This document shows positions 45,021-54,122 of a stretch of 64,000 nt of DNA, in pieces. The stretch is from Gracilimonas mengyeensis (lineage in GTDB: Bacteria > Bacteroidota > Rhodothermia > Balneolales > Balneolaceae). Each line of letters begins with the position of its first letter. The stretch's first letter is position 1. The position numbers and the translations under genes were made by a program. A model generated the notes under the pieces. It was not told the DNA's origin, searched no databases, and was given only the letters and a program-made list of their open reading frames with translations. The stretch lies in the NCBI RefSeq assembly GCF_900182705.1, contig NZ_FXTP01000008.1, positions 154,545 to 218,544 of the forward strand. The letters run 5' to 3'.

Positions 45021-45390
45021 GATTGGTTTTCTTTTTGTTTTTATTCATAGAGGCTGATCGGCGGTCAGGCCGGCTCGCCAACGCATTCTTAGTAATGCGT
45101 TCTCATTTCCTTTATAAAATACTATTTACTCAGCCAAAATCAGCATGTTGTTTTCAGCTTTTTTAAACAAATTCGTGCCCTCAAACGTTTGCAAAACTCC
45201 TGTTTACAGCTTACAGAGGCCACCTTTCATTCCAAAACAAATTTGGCCCTTGATCCTCCTGAAGATAGTAGCTGCAGATGCCGGATTGAATAAGAGAGGA
45301 TTAAAGGCTACCATCCCGCCCGGGAACTATCTTTCAGCGACCTCAATGACACCTTAAGCTCTGCGAAAACTTTTTCATGAACCAATCTAA
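45021..45390. other. Divergent intergenic region
   Basis: The region is 370 nt between recJ and the kinase gene. A plus-strand frame 45145-45357 has no family resemblance or start context and is probably spurious. AT-rich near recJ; nothing else recognised. Confidence 0.4.
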
Positions 45391-46293
45391 ATGACCACTA
45401 TGAATAATGACGCGCATCAGATTATTTGTTTTGGTGAGATTTTATGGGATCGCCTGCCCTCGGGCATACATCTGGGCGGGGCGCCTCTAAATGTGGCAGT
45501 GCATGCACATCAACTTGGAATGCAGGCTGAAATTATCAGTGCGGTGGGAGATGATGAGCTGGGAGAAAAAGCATTGCAGGCTATACGCTCAAAAGGGGTT
45601 AGCACTGATTTTATTGCATACTCTTCACTTCCCACAGGAACGGTAGATGTGGACATCGATCAAGAAGGAAATGCCGACTACACTATCCATATGCCCGCTG
45701 CCTGGGATGATATCAGTTGGTATCAGGTCTTGAAAGAACCGATCAGGCAGGCTGAGATTCTAGTGTTTGGTACATTGGCCTTTCGGAACGAAATCACCCG
45801 GAATACGCTGCTAAAAGCTTTACAGATCTGCGAAGGCAAAGCCGTGGTAGATGTTAATTTTCGCAAGCCGTTTTACGATGAACTCCTGTTGGATGAAGTG
45901 CTGACCCGCGCTGATATCGCCAAAATAAATGAGGAAGAGTTGAAACAGATTCTTATCTGGAAACAGAAAGACTTCAACCATAAACAGCTCCTGGAGTTTT
46001 TAACTGACCTGTATGAACTGGAGCTGATTTTGTTGAGCCGTGGGGTAGAGGGCTCGGCCATTTTCTATGATAGACAGTACACTGAACAGGATGCTTTCTC
46101 CATACAAGTAGCCGATACGGTGGGCGCCGGCGATGCCTTCCTGGCCGGAGCTATTCATGCTTATCTCGAAGGGAAACCACCACCCGAGATTCTGACTTTT
46201 GCCAATGCCATGGGGGCTCTTGTGGCGGGTAAAGAAGGAGCTACTCCATCGATTAATCCTGACCAGGTCAGATCTCTAATTGAGAATTCGTAA
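45391..46293 (+). CDS. PfkB-family carbohydrate kinase (fructokinase-like)
   Basis: 300 aa ribokinase-fold enzyme phosphorylating a sugar with ATP. N-terminal GEILWDRLPSGIHLGGAPLN, the SAVGDDELGEKAL segment, and the C-terminal PfkB signature DTVGAGDAFLAGAIHAYL with the catalytic Asp. The ASN/PRO-rich middle resembles fructokinases more than ribokinases; substrate is inferred only. Alternative start ATG at 45400 would drop three residues. Confidence 0.88.
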   Translation: MTTMNNDAHQIICFGEILWDRLPSGIHLGGAPLNVAVHAHQLGMQAEIISAVGDDELGEKALQAIRSKGVSTDFIAYSSLPTGTVDVDIDQEGNADYTIHMPAAWDDISWYQVLKEPIRQAEILVFGTLAFRNEITRNTLLKALQICEGKAVVDVNFRKPFYDELLLDEVLTRADIAKINEEELKQILIWKQKDFNHKQLLEFLTDLYELELILLSRGVEGSAIFYDRQYTEQDAFSIQVADTVGAGDAFLAGAIHAYLEGKPPPEILTFANAMGALVAGKEGATPSINPDQVRSLIENS

Positions 46294-46667
46294 CTAACTT
46301 CGATTCGATATAAAATACGTCGTTCCTGTGCCTGTTAGATATTTCGATGACAAGCCCGAGCAGAAATACCCCGAATGGGGTTAAACAATAATAGCCCCGG
46401 GGTTTCGAAAACAAGAACTTCAAGCTTCGCCCCGAAGGTGGAGGGGTAATAATTTCAACCGAAGCTTTGGCAATCCATTCCCCAAAGCCATGGTAGACCA
46501 ACCCTCGGTAAGCATAATAAGACTGAACACCACACACACCTCGGCTTCTTTTTTGGGGAATCGCTATCTCAGGGCTGTATCCACTTACGTGGATTTACCC
46601 TGGGCTATTATTTTTTGTCCCCGTTCGGGGACTATGAGAAGTTGGAAATCGAATTATCTTATAGCCA
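46294..46667. repeat. Mosaic of short palindromes
   Basis: The spacer is a string of GC-rich palindromes: ACCCC-GAAT-GGGGT (about 46369-46382), AATAGCCCCGGGG (about 46389-46401), GCTTCGCCCCGAAGG, ATCCAC-TTAC-GTGGAT at 46579-46594 inside a CAGGG...CCCTG pair, and GTCCCCGTTCGGGGAC at 46618-46633. The minus-strand frame here is a translation of the palindromes. It is of the same kind as 5676-6185 and 48854-48883. Confidence 0.6.
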
Positions 46668-46694
46668 CAAAAAAGGGGAGCATATAGCTCCCCT
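46668..46694 (-). terminator. Rho-independent terminator of the Big2-like gene
   Basis: On the minus strand AGGGGAGC / GCTCCCCT (46694-46674) with a 5-nt loop is followed by a run of T. It lies 32 nt beyond the stop of the gene at 46727-48454. Confidence 0.9.
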
Positions 46695-46726
46695 AAACAG
46701 TAGTTGTAATAATTGACGTTGCTTCT

Positions 46727-48454
46727 CTATTTCAGCAAGGTCATCATTTTGGTTTCAACAATAGCGCCATCCACGCTAAGCCGGTAAATATACAATCCGG
46801 AAGACAGGGAGGAGCCATCAAACCGCAACGTATGCGTGCCGGCATTCAGCCTGTCATTGGTAATGGTAGCAACCTTCCTTCCCAGCACATCATATACTGA
46901 CAGATCCACAGCCGCACTGCTGGGTAATTCCAGGGCAATGGTGGTAGTTGGGTTAAAGGGGTTCGGATAATTTTGGCTCAGTGCAATCTGGTTGGGTTCT
47001 CTGGATTCCCGCTCTTCCACATGCGTTGCCACGCCGTCACCGTTAGCTGAAGCTAAAACATAGGTTGAGAAGTGAGATACCTGGCCAAAAATCCGTCCGC
47101 TAACGGTATCTATCACCACAGAACTAACAGCAGTGGAATCCAGGGTTCCGTCGTTTTCAAGAGAAAACATGCTTAGATTTTGTACATCAATGCCAAGATT
47201 TCTTAGAAGCCCTCGCTTGTAGGGGATGGAGATTTCAACCGGCTCTTCAAAGTAGTATGGGGATATCAGGGAATCCGAAATAAATACGTCAAAACTTATT
47301 CCGCCCACAATCTTGTGATTTTTATTGCCGGGATGATTGGTCGTATCGGTCACATCTTCGCGAAGAACATCAATCCGAATGTCTTCAGTTAATGAGCCAT
47401 GAGGAAAATAGATGGTTCCTCCGTTAAGGTAATTCAGCGGCGAGGCAAATCCTTTCAATCGCAGAACTTCTCCCTCCGTTAGATTTTGAACCGCCGGAGG
47501 AGCCTTGGGATTATTTTTTGGAATGTTTACTACAATAGAATTCGCTCCGCTACTGTCTGCCGTCAGGTCTTGTACACGAACAGACGTTCTTGCTTTTGAA
47601 TCGCCATATCTAACCTCTACAAAGCCAAAACCGCGGCTTGTAAATTGTGCCACTCCATTTGAGTCGATGGTGCCTAAGTCAGATGACAGGCTCCAGCTCA
47701 GCGAGTCTGTGATATATTCGGATAACTCCGTATTGAATACTTTGTAGGCAACTTCAGAATCTACCTGAACCAAGGTATCTGCAGGAAGTATGGAGATGGA
47801 GTACTCAGACTCGTTTTCTTCTTCCTCTTCTTTTTCTTCCTCCTCAATCTCAATTTCTGCTTCGGCTGTCAGTGAGTCTAATACGGCAATTAATTTAAGT
47901 TCACCTTCCTGCACGGCATACAGCGTGTCTCCGTTTAAAGTGGCAAGGGTTGAATCAGACAGTTGCCAGGTCACAGAGGTATCAGTCCATACAACACCAT
48001 CGTTAAATTGTGCTCTCAGGTATAAACTGTCGCCTGTGGCCAAAGTGGTATCAGAGGGGAGAATCCTTAGCCGGTCTTCTTCAAACTCCTCCGGCTCATC
48101 CTCTTCATTTTCCACTTCCACTTCCACTTCTGCGGTTAATGAATCAAGGGTAGCAATCACTTCTATCTCACCTTCGGTCAGGGCTGTGAATAACCCATTT
48201 TGATCAATGCTGGCGATTGAGGAATCAGACACGCTCCACGTAAATGTGTTAACGGTGTCACTTGTATCATTCTGAAGTTCTGCCTGGAAAGTGAATGAAG
48301 CACCCACAGCTACCGTAGTATCCGATGGCTGAATGTTAATGCGCACTTTGTTTTCAGAATTCGGATTTTGCGCAAAGGCTGCCACTGATATGAATAAAGA
48401 AAAAATAGCCAGGCCTATTCCCCTGGTCAGGATATTTTTGTAAATGCTGAGCAT
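46727..48454 (-). CDS. Big2-like Ig-repeat surface protein with T9SS sorting domain
   Basis: 575 aa secreted protein. A signal peptide (LFISVAAFAQNP) is followed by three Big2-like domains with strand pattern PSDTTVAVGASFTFQAELQN, TFTWSVSDSSIASIDQNG, separated by acidic linkers (EEEEKEEEEENESEYS). A beta domain follows, with DIRIDVLREDVTDTTN and IGGISFDVFISDSL-like segments (about 330-460), and a C-terminal T9SS type A sorting domain beginning SQNYPNPFNPTTTIALELP and ending in the usual MMTLLK tail. Likely adhesin or surface-layer component; specific ligand unknown. The acidic linkers make it unusually Glu-rich. Confidence 0.88.
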   Translation of the reverse strand: MLSIYKNILTRGIGLAIFSLFISVAAFAQNPNSENKVRINIQPSDTTVAVGASFTFQAELQNDTSDTVNTFTWSVSDSSIASIDQNGLFTALTEGEIEVIATLDSLTAEVEVEVENEEDEPEEFEEDRLRILPSDTTLATGDSLYLRAQFNDGVVWTDTSVTWQLSDSTLATLNGDTLYAVQEGELKLIAVLDSLTAEAEIEIEEEEKEEEEENESEYSISILPADTLVQVDSEVAYKVFNTELSEYITDSLSWSLSSDLGTIDSNGVAQFTSRGFGFVEVRYGDSKARTSVRVQDLTADSSGANSIVVNIPKNNPKAPPAVQNLTEGEVLRLKGFASPLNYLNGGTIYFPHGSLTEDIRIDVLREDVTDTTNHPGNKNHKIVGGISFDVFISDSLISPYYFEEPVEISIPYKRGLLRNLGIDVQNLSMFSLENDGTLDSTAVSSVVIDTVSGRIFGQVSHFSTYVLASANGDGVATHVEERESREPNQIALSQNYPNPFNPTTTIALELPSSAAVDLSVYDVLGRKVATITNDRLNAGTHTLRFDGSSLSSGLYIYRLSVDGAIVETKMMTLLK

Positions 48455-48945
48455 AGTATTCCCGCTAAATATTAGAAAATTTTAATATTAATATATGGTA
48501 ATAAACTGAGCGGAACAATACTGTCAAAAAGATGGGCGGAGTAATTCCCTTAAAGATCGGCCTTTTCTAATATCGTTAGTCACTAAATCACCCTTCACTG
48601 AAAGTTCAGGGGTTTGGTTGGGGACTGAAAGTCCCGGTCTCTCCATCCTCCCAGTCATCCAGAGGGTACCCCCGATGGACCTTGCATTTTGCGGAGCAGC
48701 TTCTTTAACCAATTCCCTGAACTATATTTCCTTCGGCTCAAGCGCTGTTGCTGATGGCAGGTTGGCAAATGTTTTCTGGCTAAGGTTCTTCAGCGGTAGC
48801 TTCTGAATGACCCCATGCAATCAGCGTTTAGATTCTTTCGAAATACTAAAGTTCTGCACTTAAAGTGCAGGGTTTTAAACCCTGGGCTGGGACCAATAAA
48901 AACAGCTAGCGAATCGTAGAAACCGATCCAGTTCGACCTCAGCCT
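48455..48945. other. Intergenic region with two palindromes, no gene
   Basis: The sequence is mixed and has no credible gene. CTGCACTT-A-AAGTGCAG at 48854-48870 is immediately followed by AGGGTTTTAAACCCT at 48869-48883; a GGGACT-GAA-AGTCCC hairpin lies at about 48619-48633. These resemble the palindrome mosaics elsewhere in the window. Confidence 0.5.
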
Positions 48946-49691
48946 CTACCATTCCTCTCTCTTGATTTCATTGCCCAAGCTGTCGTATTCAATCCAGCTG
49001 CCATGCTGCTCACCATTTTTATATTGGCCGGTCACTTGTAGCTGTCCATAGGGTGCCAGCGTTTAACCTCACCGCTTCGTAGTTCATTTCGGCTTATTGG
49101 AAACTGAAAGCGGGGATTCCCGTTGGCGTAATATTGTATCAGGGCGGTATCAGTACGGACGGTATACCGCGTTAATTCACCAGATGCATCAAAATAACTG
49201 GTAAGGGTATCAGATATAATTCGGCGGATCACCTGGCTGGCTGCATCCAAATAGTACCTTTCCCTTGCATTCCAGCTCACCGCTATTTGTCCTTGCTGAT
49301 TCCAAAGGGCTCCCGTGTCTTTCTCGTAGTCAGCATCCATGCCCAGCGTGCGGTCGCCATACCAAAAACGCATCCGTTGAATTTTTCCAGACTGAAACCT
49401 GGCCTCAATATTGAACAGGTATTTATGAAAGGTGCGGATGTAGCCGGTATAAGGCTCCCCGGCACGATGATTCCAGAGCACCAGGCTGGTGTCGGCTATT
49501 TCATAAGTGCTCACCCCGTTAATTAAAACAGCTCTTATAAAATCGGAGGGCGGAACCGTTGTGCCTAAGGAATCCCGAAATTCCAGATCATCATATCCCC
49601 GTAAAAAATAATGTGTTCTATCGTAGCTCTGTTGATTCTCGCAAGCCACAAACATCATCAACCCAACACACAAACAAACCGCTAACCGCAT
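48946..49691 (-). pseudogene. Lipoprotein with toxin-antitoxin YwqK-like (MORN) repeats, frameshifted near the 3' end
   Basis: The intact upstream part reads MRLAVCLCVGLMMFVACENQ (lipobox FVAC) then MORN/YwqK-like strands: SFDASGELTRYTVRTDTALI-like and QYYANGNPRFQFPI, RSGEVKRWHP. At 49051-49053 a run of three G (CCC on the coding strand) has apparently lost one base: continuing in the next frame gives YGQLQVTGQYKNGEQHGSWI then EYDSLGNEIKREEW and TAG at 48946, a clear MORN-type ending. In the unshifted frame the protein stops at 49032 with MDSYK. The ATG at 49691 is preferred over 49733 because it starts at the signal peptide and avoids overlapping the upstream gene. Real frameshift or sequencing error cannot be told apart. 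Confidence 0.72.
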
Positions 49692-49713
49692 GGCTGTTTT
49701 TCTTTTGGGTTGA

Positions 49714-50796
49714 TTAATCCTGGTATTGAACATTATTGCCCAGCAAATATCCGTATGGTTTTAGTGCCGGTATTTGGTCAAACATTACTTTCAGGATACC
49801 AATAAGGGGCACAAATAGAATCATCCCGGAAATTCCCCATAACTCTCCACCTACAATCAGGGCAATCATGGCCACGAAGGGGTTAATGGATACTTTTGAG
49901 CCGACGATGCGCGGGGTGATAAAATTACCTTCCAAAAATTGTACCGTGGCAAATACGGCTACCACCAAAACAGGAGTCAGCAGGGAATCCGTTAGCAGCA
50001 ATGCATATAAAACAGGCGGCAGAGCCCCTATAATGATACCTATGTAGGGAATAATAGCGAGCAGAGAAGCAAATGCGCCAAAGAAAAGAGCATGTTCCAG
50101 GCCAATTATAAGAAGTCCTATGGTGTTAAGCACCGCCAGTATGCCTATCACAGAAAGCATACCCACCAGGTAATTTTGTGTCACGTTCTGTACGCGGTTC
50201 AGCATATCATCAATACCGGCATTGCCATGCCTGGAGGTGATAAGTTTGTGAAAAAAGGTTTGGTACATCTCCCGGTAGTACAGCATAAAAAACAGGAAAA
50301 TGGGCAGCAAGGTAGCTGTGGTGAAAACATTGGTGGTGGCACTCAGGATAGAACTCACATAGTTGCCACTCCGGTCAATCAGGTTATTAATGCCCTGTTC
50401 CAGGTACTCGGTTTGTTTCTCCTGTGATACCCCGGCATTTTCTTCCAAAAACTCGATGGCATTACCAGACAAACTCTTCAGCTTTTCAGTTACTTCCGGC
50501 ACCCGTTCGGAAAACTGTATAAACTGGGCTGATATAAGAGATAAAATACCTGCCACTACAATTAAAACGGCCAGTATCGTCAGGATTATGCTAAAGGCCC
50601 GCCCCAGGTTCCAGCGCTCAAAAAGCCGCACCACCGGATTAAGCAACATGGCAAAAAAGGCTGAAAATGCCAGCGGCATCAGAATAAACTTGCCGTAGCT
50701 CATTACAACAAACAGCAGGCAAAGACCAGCCAGTATCATCGTAGATTTAAACCAGAAGGGGTAGCTACCCGAATCTTTTAATGGGTGATGGTTCAT
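49714..50796 (-). CDS. AI-2E family transporter (PerM/TqsA-like)
   Basis: 360 aa membrane protein with eight predicted helices, of the AI-2 exporter superfamily. Family marks: SGNAIEFLEENAGVSQEK and the C-terminal LLAIIPYIGIIIGALPPVLYAL, VQFLEGNFITPRIVGSKV and VALIVGGELWGISGMILFVP-like segments. Members export autoinducer-2 or act as permeases; the substrate here is unknown. Upstream of the frameshifted lipoprotein on the same strand, 22 nt apart, so they may share a transcript. Confidence 0.92.
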   Translation of the reverse strand: MNHHPLKDSGSYPFWFKSTMILAGLCLLFVVMSYGKFILMPLAFSAFFAMLLNPVVRLFERWNLGRAFSIILTILAVLIVVAGILSLISAQFIQFSERVPEVTEKLKSLSGNAIEFLEENAGVSQEKQTEYLEQGINNLIDRSGNYVSSILSATTNVFTTATLLPIFLFFMLYYREMYQTFFHKLITSRHGNAGIDDMLNRVQNVTQNYLVGMLSVIGILAVLNTIGLLIIGLEHALFFGAFASLLAIIPYIGIIIGALPPVLYALLLTDSLLTPVLVVAVFATVQFLEGNFITPRIVGSKVSINPFVAMIALIVGGELWGISGMILFVPLIGILKVMFDQIPALKPYGYLLGNNVQYQD

Positions 50797-50978
50797 AGTA
50801 GTATTTGGTTATCCCTTTTTTAAAACAGTGATACAATCAACCGCTTTTTTGATTGTTTTCAAAACTAATTCATATTTCATTTCTATCATAAGCCACAGAA
50901 AGATATGGCGCACGAACAAAACCTGTTTTTGTTACATATCAGAAGACTTTTTAGAAATAAAATTAACCGGAGCAAATC

Positions 50979-51377
50979 ATGCACATCGATCATATCGGAA
51001 TTGCCGTTGGCGATATTAAAAAAGCCACTGAAACCTATTCAAAAATCTTAAATGCCTCGCCTACCAAAACAGAAGTGGTAGAAAGTGAAAAAGTAGAAAC
51101 GGTGTTTTTCCAAACCGGAGAATCTAAAGTTGAACTGCTTGGCGCTACTGATCCCGATTCTGTGATCGCCAAATATGTAGACAAGAAGGGAGAGGGATTG
51201 CATCATGTGGCCTTTGAAGTGGACGACATCCATGCCGAACTGGACCGGCTGCGTGAAGAGGGCTTCACCATCCTGAATGAAAAACCCAAAAACGGCGCCG
51301 ATAATAAACTGGTAGCCTTCGTTCATCCCAAAAACAACCACGGTGTACTGGTTGAACTATGTCAAACTAAAAAGTAA
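50979..51377 (+). CDS. mce: Methylmalonyl-CoA epimerase
   Basis: 132 aa glyoxalase-fold enzyme interconverting (S)- and (R)-methylmalonyl-CoA in propionate metabolism. Family residues: metal-binding histidine in IDHIGIAV near the start, TVFFQTGESKVELLGA, GLHHVAFEVDDI with the second His, and the C-terminal GVLVEL glutamate. Its expected partner methylmalonyl-CoA mutase is not in the window. Confidence 0.95.
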   Translation: MHIDHIGIAVGDIKKATETYSKILNASPTKTEVVESEKVETVFFQTGESKVELLGATDPDSVIAKYVDKKGEGLHHVAFEVDDIHAELDRLREEGFTILNEKPKNGADNKLVAFVHPKNNHGVLVELCQTKK

Positions 51378-51954
51378 GAGCTCTTTTCAGCTCAGTGGGG
51401 TTTAAGACTTAAAAATTCCCCGTGCTTGGCCCGGGGATAACCACAACATCGGTTATCCCCGGACATCCAATATTTATAAGATTATAAAAGCGGAGCTTAT
51501 CCTGTTTTACAGATCAGGGAATTCAGGCTTCTTGTGTTTCTTGGAGAAATCCGCCTTCCAATCACCCGGAATACAAAGTGATACCTTGCTATTTCTCCCT
51601 TTCCTTACTGACAGCTCAATAAACATAATCCTTCTTTAGCTTATACCAAGCGTTAAATTCATTCACTCGTATTTACTCACCGTCGCCACACATAGCATGC
51701 ACCTTCCTTTCATGATGCTATAACTCCCTTCCAAAATTTCAGGGCTATACCTACAAAAATTAAGTAGACACACCGCTTACTTTAAATAATTATCATCACC
51801 TTTGTTTTGTACTTAATTATATATAACTAAAGAGATAGGGAACATTCGAACGCCTAAAGACTATGAATAGTTTGAATGAATACAACAAATGTAAAATGAG
51901 AGCTGGGGGCGAGGAGATGTTGTTCCCGGTAAAACCAATAAATAAAGAGCAATT
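51378..51954. other. Intergenic region with one strong palindrome
   Basis: CCGGGGATAACC / GGTTATCCCCGG, a perfect 12-bp inverted repeat with an 8-nt loop at 51431-51462, without a T-run. No other feature was recognised; the promoter of the downstream Ig-repeat gene should lie near its end. Confidence 0.5.
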
Positions 51955-54060
51955 ATGAATAATAGATACGAGAAGGTTAGAAAGATAAGTGGACTGATAG
52001 CAATCGCTCTGCTTACTCTTGTTTCTGGCTGTAAAGACAGAAGCGTGGGAGTAGAGGGGTATTGTCCGATTGTAGAATCGACGAGCCCAAGTGATGGAGC
52101 CTCGGATGTACAAACGGATGCAATGGTTACCGTTACTTTTGAAGAGGAAATTAATCCTGAGACATTTGATCAGGAGGCTTTTTCTCTAACAAGCCCAAAT
52201 GGGGAAGTAAGCGGAACCATATCTTATAACGAAGAAACACAAACAGTAAATTTCACCCCTGATTCACCCCTGGCAACAGGTACCAATTACACCGGTACTG
52301 TTGATAATACGGTAGAAGACCCGCTGGGGAATCAGATGCTTGAAGAGTATGTGTGGAATTTCACTACAGAAACTCCTGATCCCGGCACACCAATAATAGT
52401 GTCTACTACACCTGGTAATGGGGATACCGGTATTGCTCTAAATACCGAAGTAAGTGCCGACTTTAATATGATGATGGATGCTTCAACCATTTCAGAATCA
52501 TCCTTTACGCTGACTGACGGCAACGATAATGCAGTAGACGGTACCGTTGAATATTCCGATTCTACCGCAGTATTCACGCCCGCTGCCAGTCTTGAAAATG
52601 GCACAACATATACCGCTTCTATCACAACCGATGTTACAAGTGATGAAGGAACAGCTATTGAAGATAATTACACCTGGAGCTTCACTACCGTTGAAGCCGG
52701 CCTGCAAGCACCTATTGTAGACTTTACGGATCCCGCTGACGGCGATACCGGTGTAGCCCTGAGTTCAAACATCTCAGCAACTTTCACCGAAGCCACCGAT
52801 CCGCGTGATATTGAGGCCGACTTATTTAATGTCACGTTTACCATAGAGGGCGGAGGACAGGAAGTTGAAGGTGTCATTACTTATGACGGACTTACTGCTG
52901 AGTTTGAGCCAAATGAAGATCTGGTTCCCGGAACCACCTATAACGCCACCGTTACTACCAGCGTGAAAGGTGAATCCAATGAAGAAGACATGGAAGTGTA
53001 TGAATGGAGCTTCACTACTGTAGATGAAGGACTCCAGGCACCTATTGTTGACTTCACGGATCCTGCTGACGGGGAAACATCTGTAGCATTGAATACAAAC
53101 ATTTCCGCTACATTCACCAATGCCACTGATCCGCGCGATATCGAAGCCGACTTGTTTACTGTAGACTTCACCGTTGAAGGTGGCGGCGAACAAGTGGATG
53201 GCGTTGTAACTTATGATGGACTTACCGCGGAATTTGAGCCAAATGAAGATCTGGCTCCCGGAACTACCTATAACGCCACCGTTACTACCGGCGTAAAAGG
53301 TGAATCCAATGAAGAAGACATGGAAGTGTATGAATGGAGCTTCACCACTGCTTCTATTGAAGGATTGCAAGCTCCTGTTGTAGACTTCACCGATCCGGTT
53401 AATGGAGAAACCAATGTGGCATTAGATAAAACCATTTCTGCCACTTTCACTCCCGATACTGATCCACGTGCGCTGGAGTTGTCATTAATCTCCGTTGAAT
53501 TCGTCATTACGAATCAATCTAACGGCGAGACCATAACCGGAGATGTCTTCTATGACGTGGATAACCTAATGGCCTATTTTGATCCTGATGAAGAGCTTGA
53601 GGAAGGCGTCATTTACGAAGGACAAATCATCACCTCTGTTAAGGGCGATAATAACGCTACAGATACTGAGATATATGGGGATGATGAAGAATGGGTCTTT
53701 GCAACTAACGGGTTACAAGCCCCTATTGTAGACTTCACGGATCCAGTTAATGGAGAAACCAATGTGGCAACAGATAAGACCATTTCTGCCACTTTCACTC
53801 CGGATACCGATCCTCGCATGCTGGAGCTATCGTTAATCTCCGCTGAATTTGTCATCACGAACCAATCCACAGGCGAAACCATCACTGGTAATGTCTTCTA
53901 TGATGTGGATGAGCTGATGGCCTATTTTGATCCCGACGAGGACCTGGAGCCAGGAACCACCTATGAAGGCCGCGTAATCACCTCAGTGATTGGAGACAAC
54001 AACGCCTCGGATACTGAGATATATGGTGATGATGAAGAATGGACCTTCACCACTCAATAA
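51955..54060 (+). CDS. Ig-repeat (Big_5/SbsA-like) lipoprotein
   Basis: 701 aa. Lipobox LVSGC at residue 27 after a hydrophobic signal. Six consecutive Ig-like domains of about 110 aa each with openings such as PIVESTSPSDGASDVQTDAM, TPGNGDTGIALNTEVSADF and VDFTDPADGDTGVALSSNIS. Domains three and four (DNA from about 52692 and 53033) are nearly identical to each other, and five and six (about 53368 and 53712) likewise, so the gene grew by tandem duplication. Followed 63 nt later by an OmpA-family gene, likely co-transcribed and acting at the cell surface. Ligand unknown. Confidence 0.85.
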   Translation: MNNRYEKVRKISGLIAIALLTLVSGCKDRSVGVEGYCPIVESTSPSDGASDVQTDAMVTVTFEEEINPETFDQEAFSLTSPNGEVSGTISYNEETQTVNFTPDSPLATGTNYTGTVDNTVEDPLGNQMLEEYVWNFTTETPDPGTPIIVSTTPGNGDTGIALNTEVSADFNMMMDASTISESSFTLTDGNDNAVDGTVEYSDSTAVFTPAASLENGTTYTASITTDVTSDEGTAIEDNYTWSFTTVEAGLQAPIVDFTDPADGDTGVALSSNISATFTEATDPRDIEADLFNVTFTIEGGGQEVEGVITYDGLTAEFEPNEDLVPGTTYNATVTTSVKGESNEEDMEVYEWSFTTVDEGLQAPIVDFTDPADGETSVALNTNISATFTNATDPRDIEADLFTVDFTVEGGGEQVDGVVTYDGLTAEFEPNEDLAPGTTYNATVTTGVKGESNEEDMEVYEWSFTTASIEGLQAPVVDFTDPVNGETNVALDKTISATFTPDTDPRALELSLISVEFVITNQSNGETITGDVFYDVDNLMAYFDPDEELEEGVIYEGQIITSVKGDNNATDTEIYGDDEEWVFATNGLQAPIVDFTDPVNGETNVATDKTISATFTPDTDPRMLELSLISAEFVITNQSTGETITGNVFYDVDELMAYFDPDEDLEPGTTYEGRVITSVIGDNNASDTEIYGDDEEWTFTTQ

Positions 54061-54122
54061 TGATGGACAGTGGAATCAATCCGAAAAACACTACAATAGA
54101 AATTTATAAAGGAACGAACATT

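Noticed and set aside
45145..45357. 70-codon plus-strand frame upstream of the sugar kinase
   Set aside because: No recognisable domain and no start context.
46268..46537. Minus-strand 89-codon frame in the 46.3-46.6 kb spacer
   Set aside because: It reads through a string of GC-rich palindromes and has no family resemblance; explained by the repeats.
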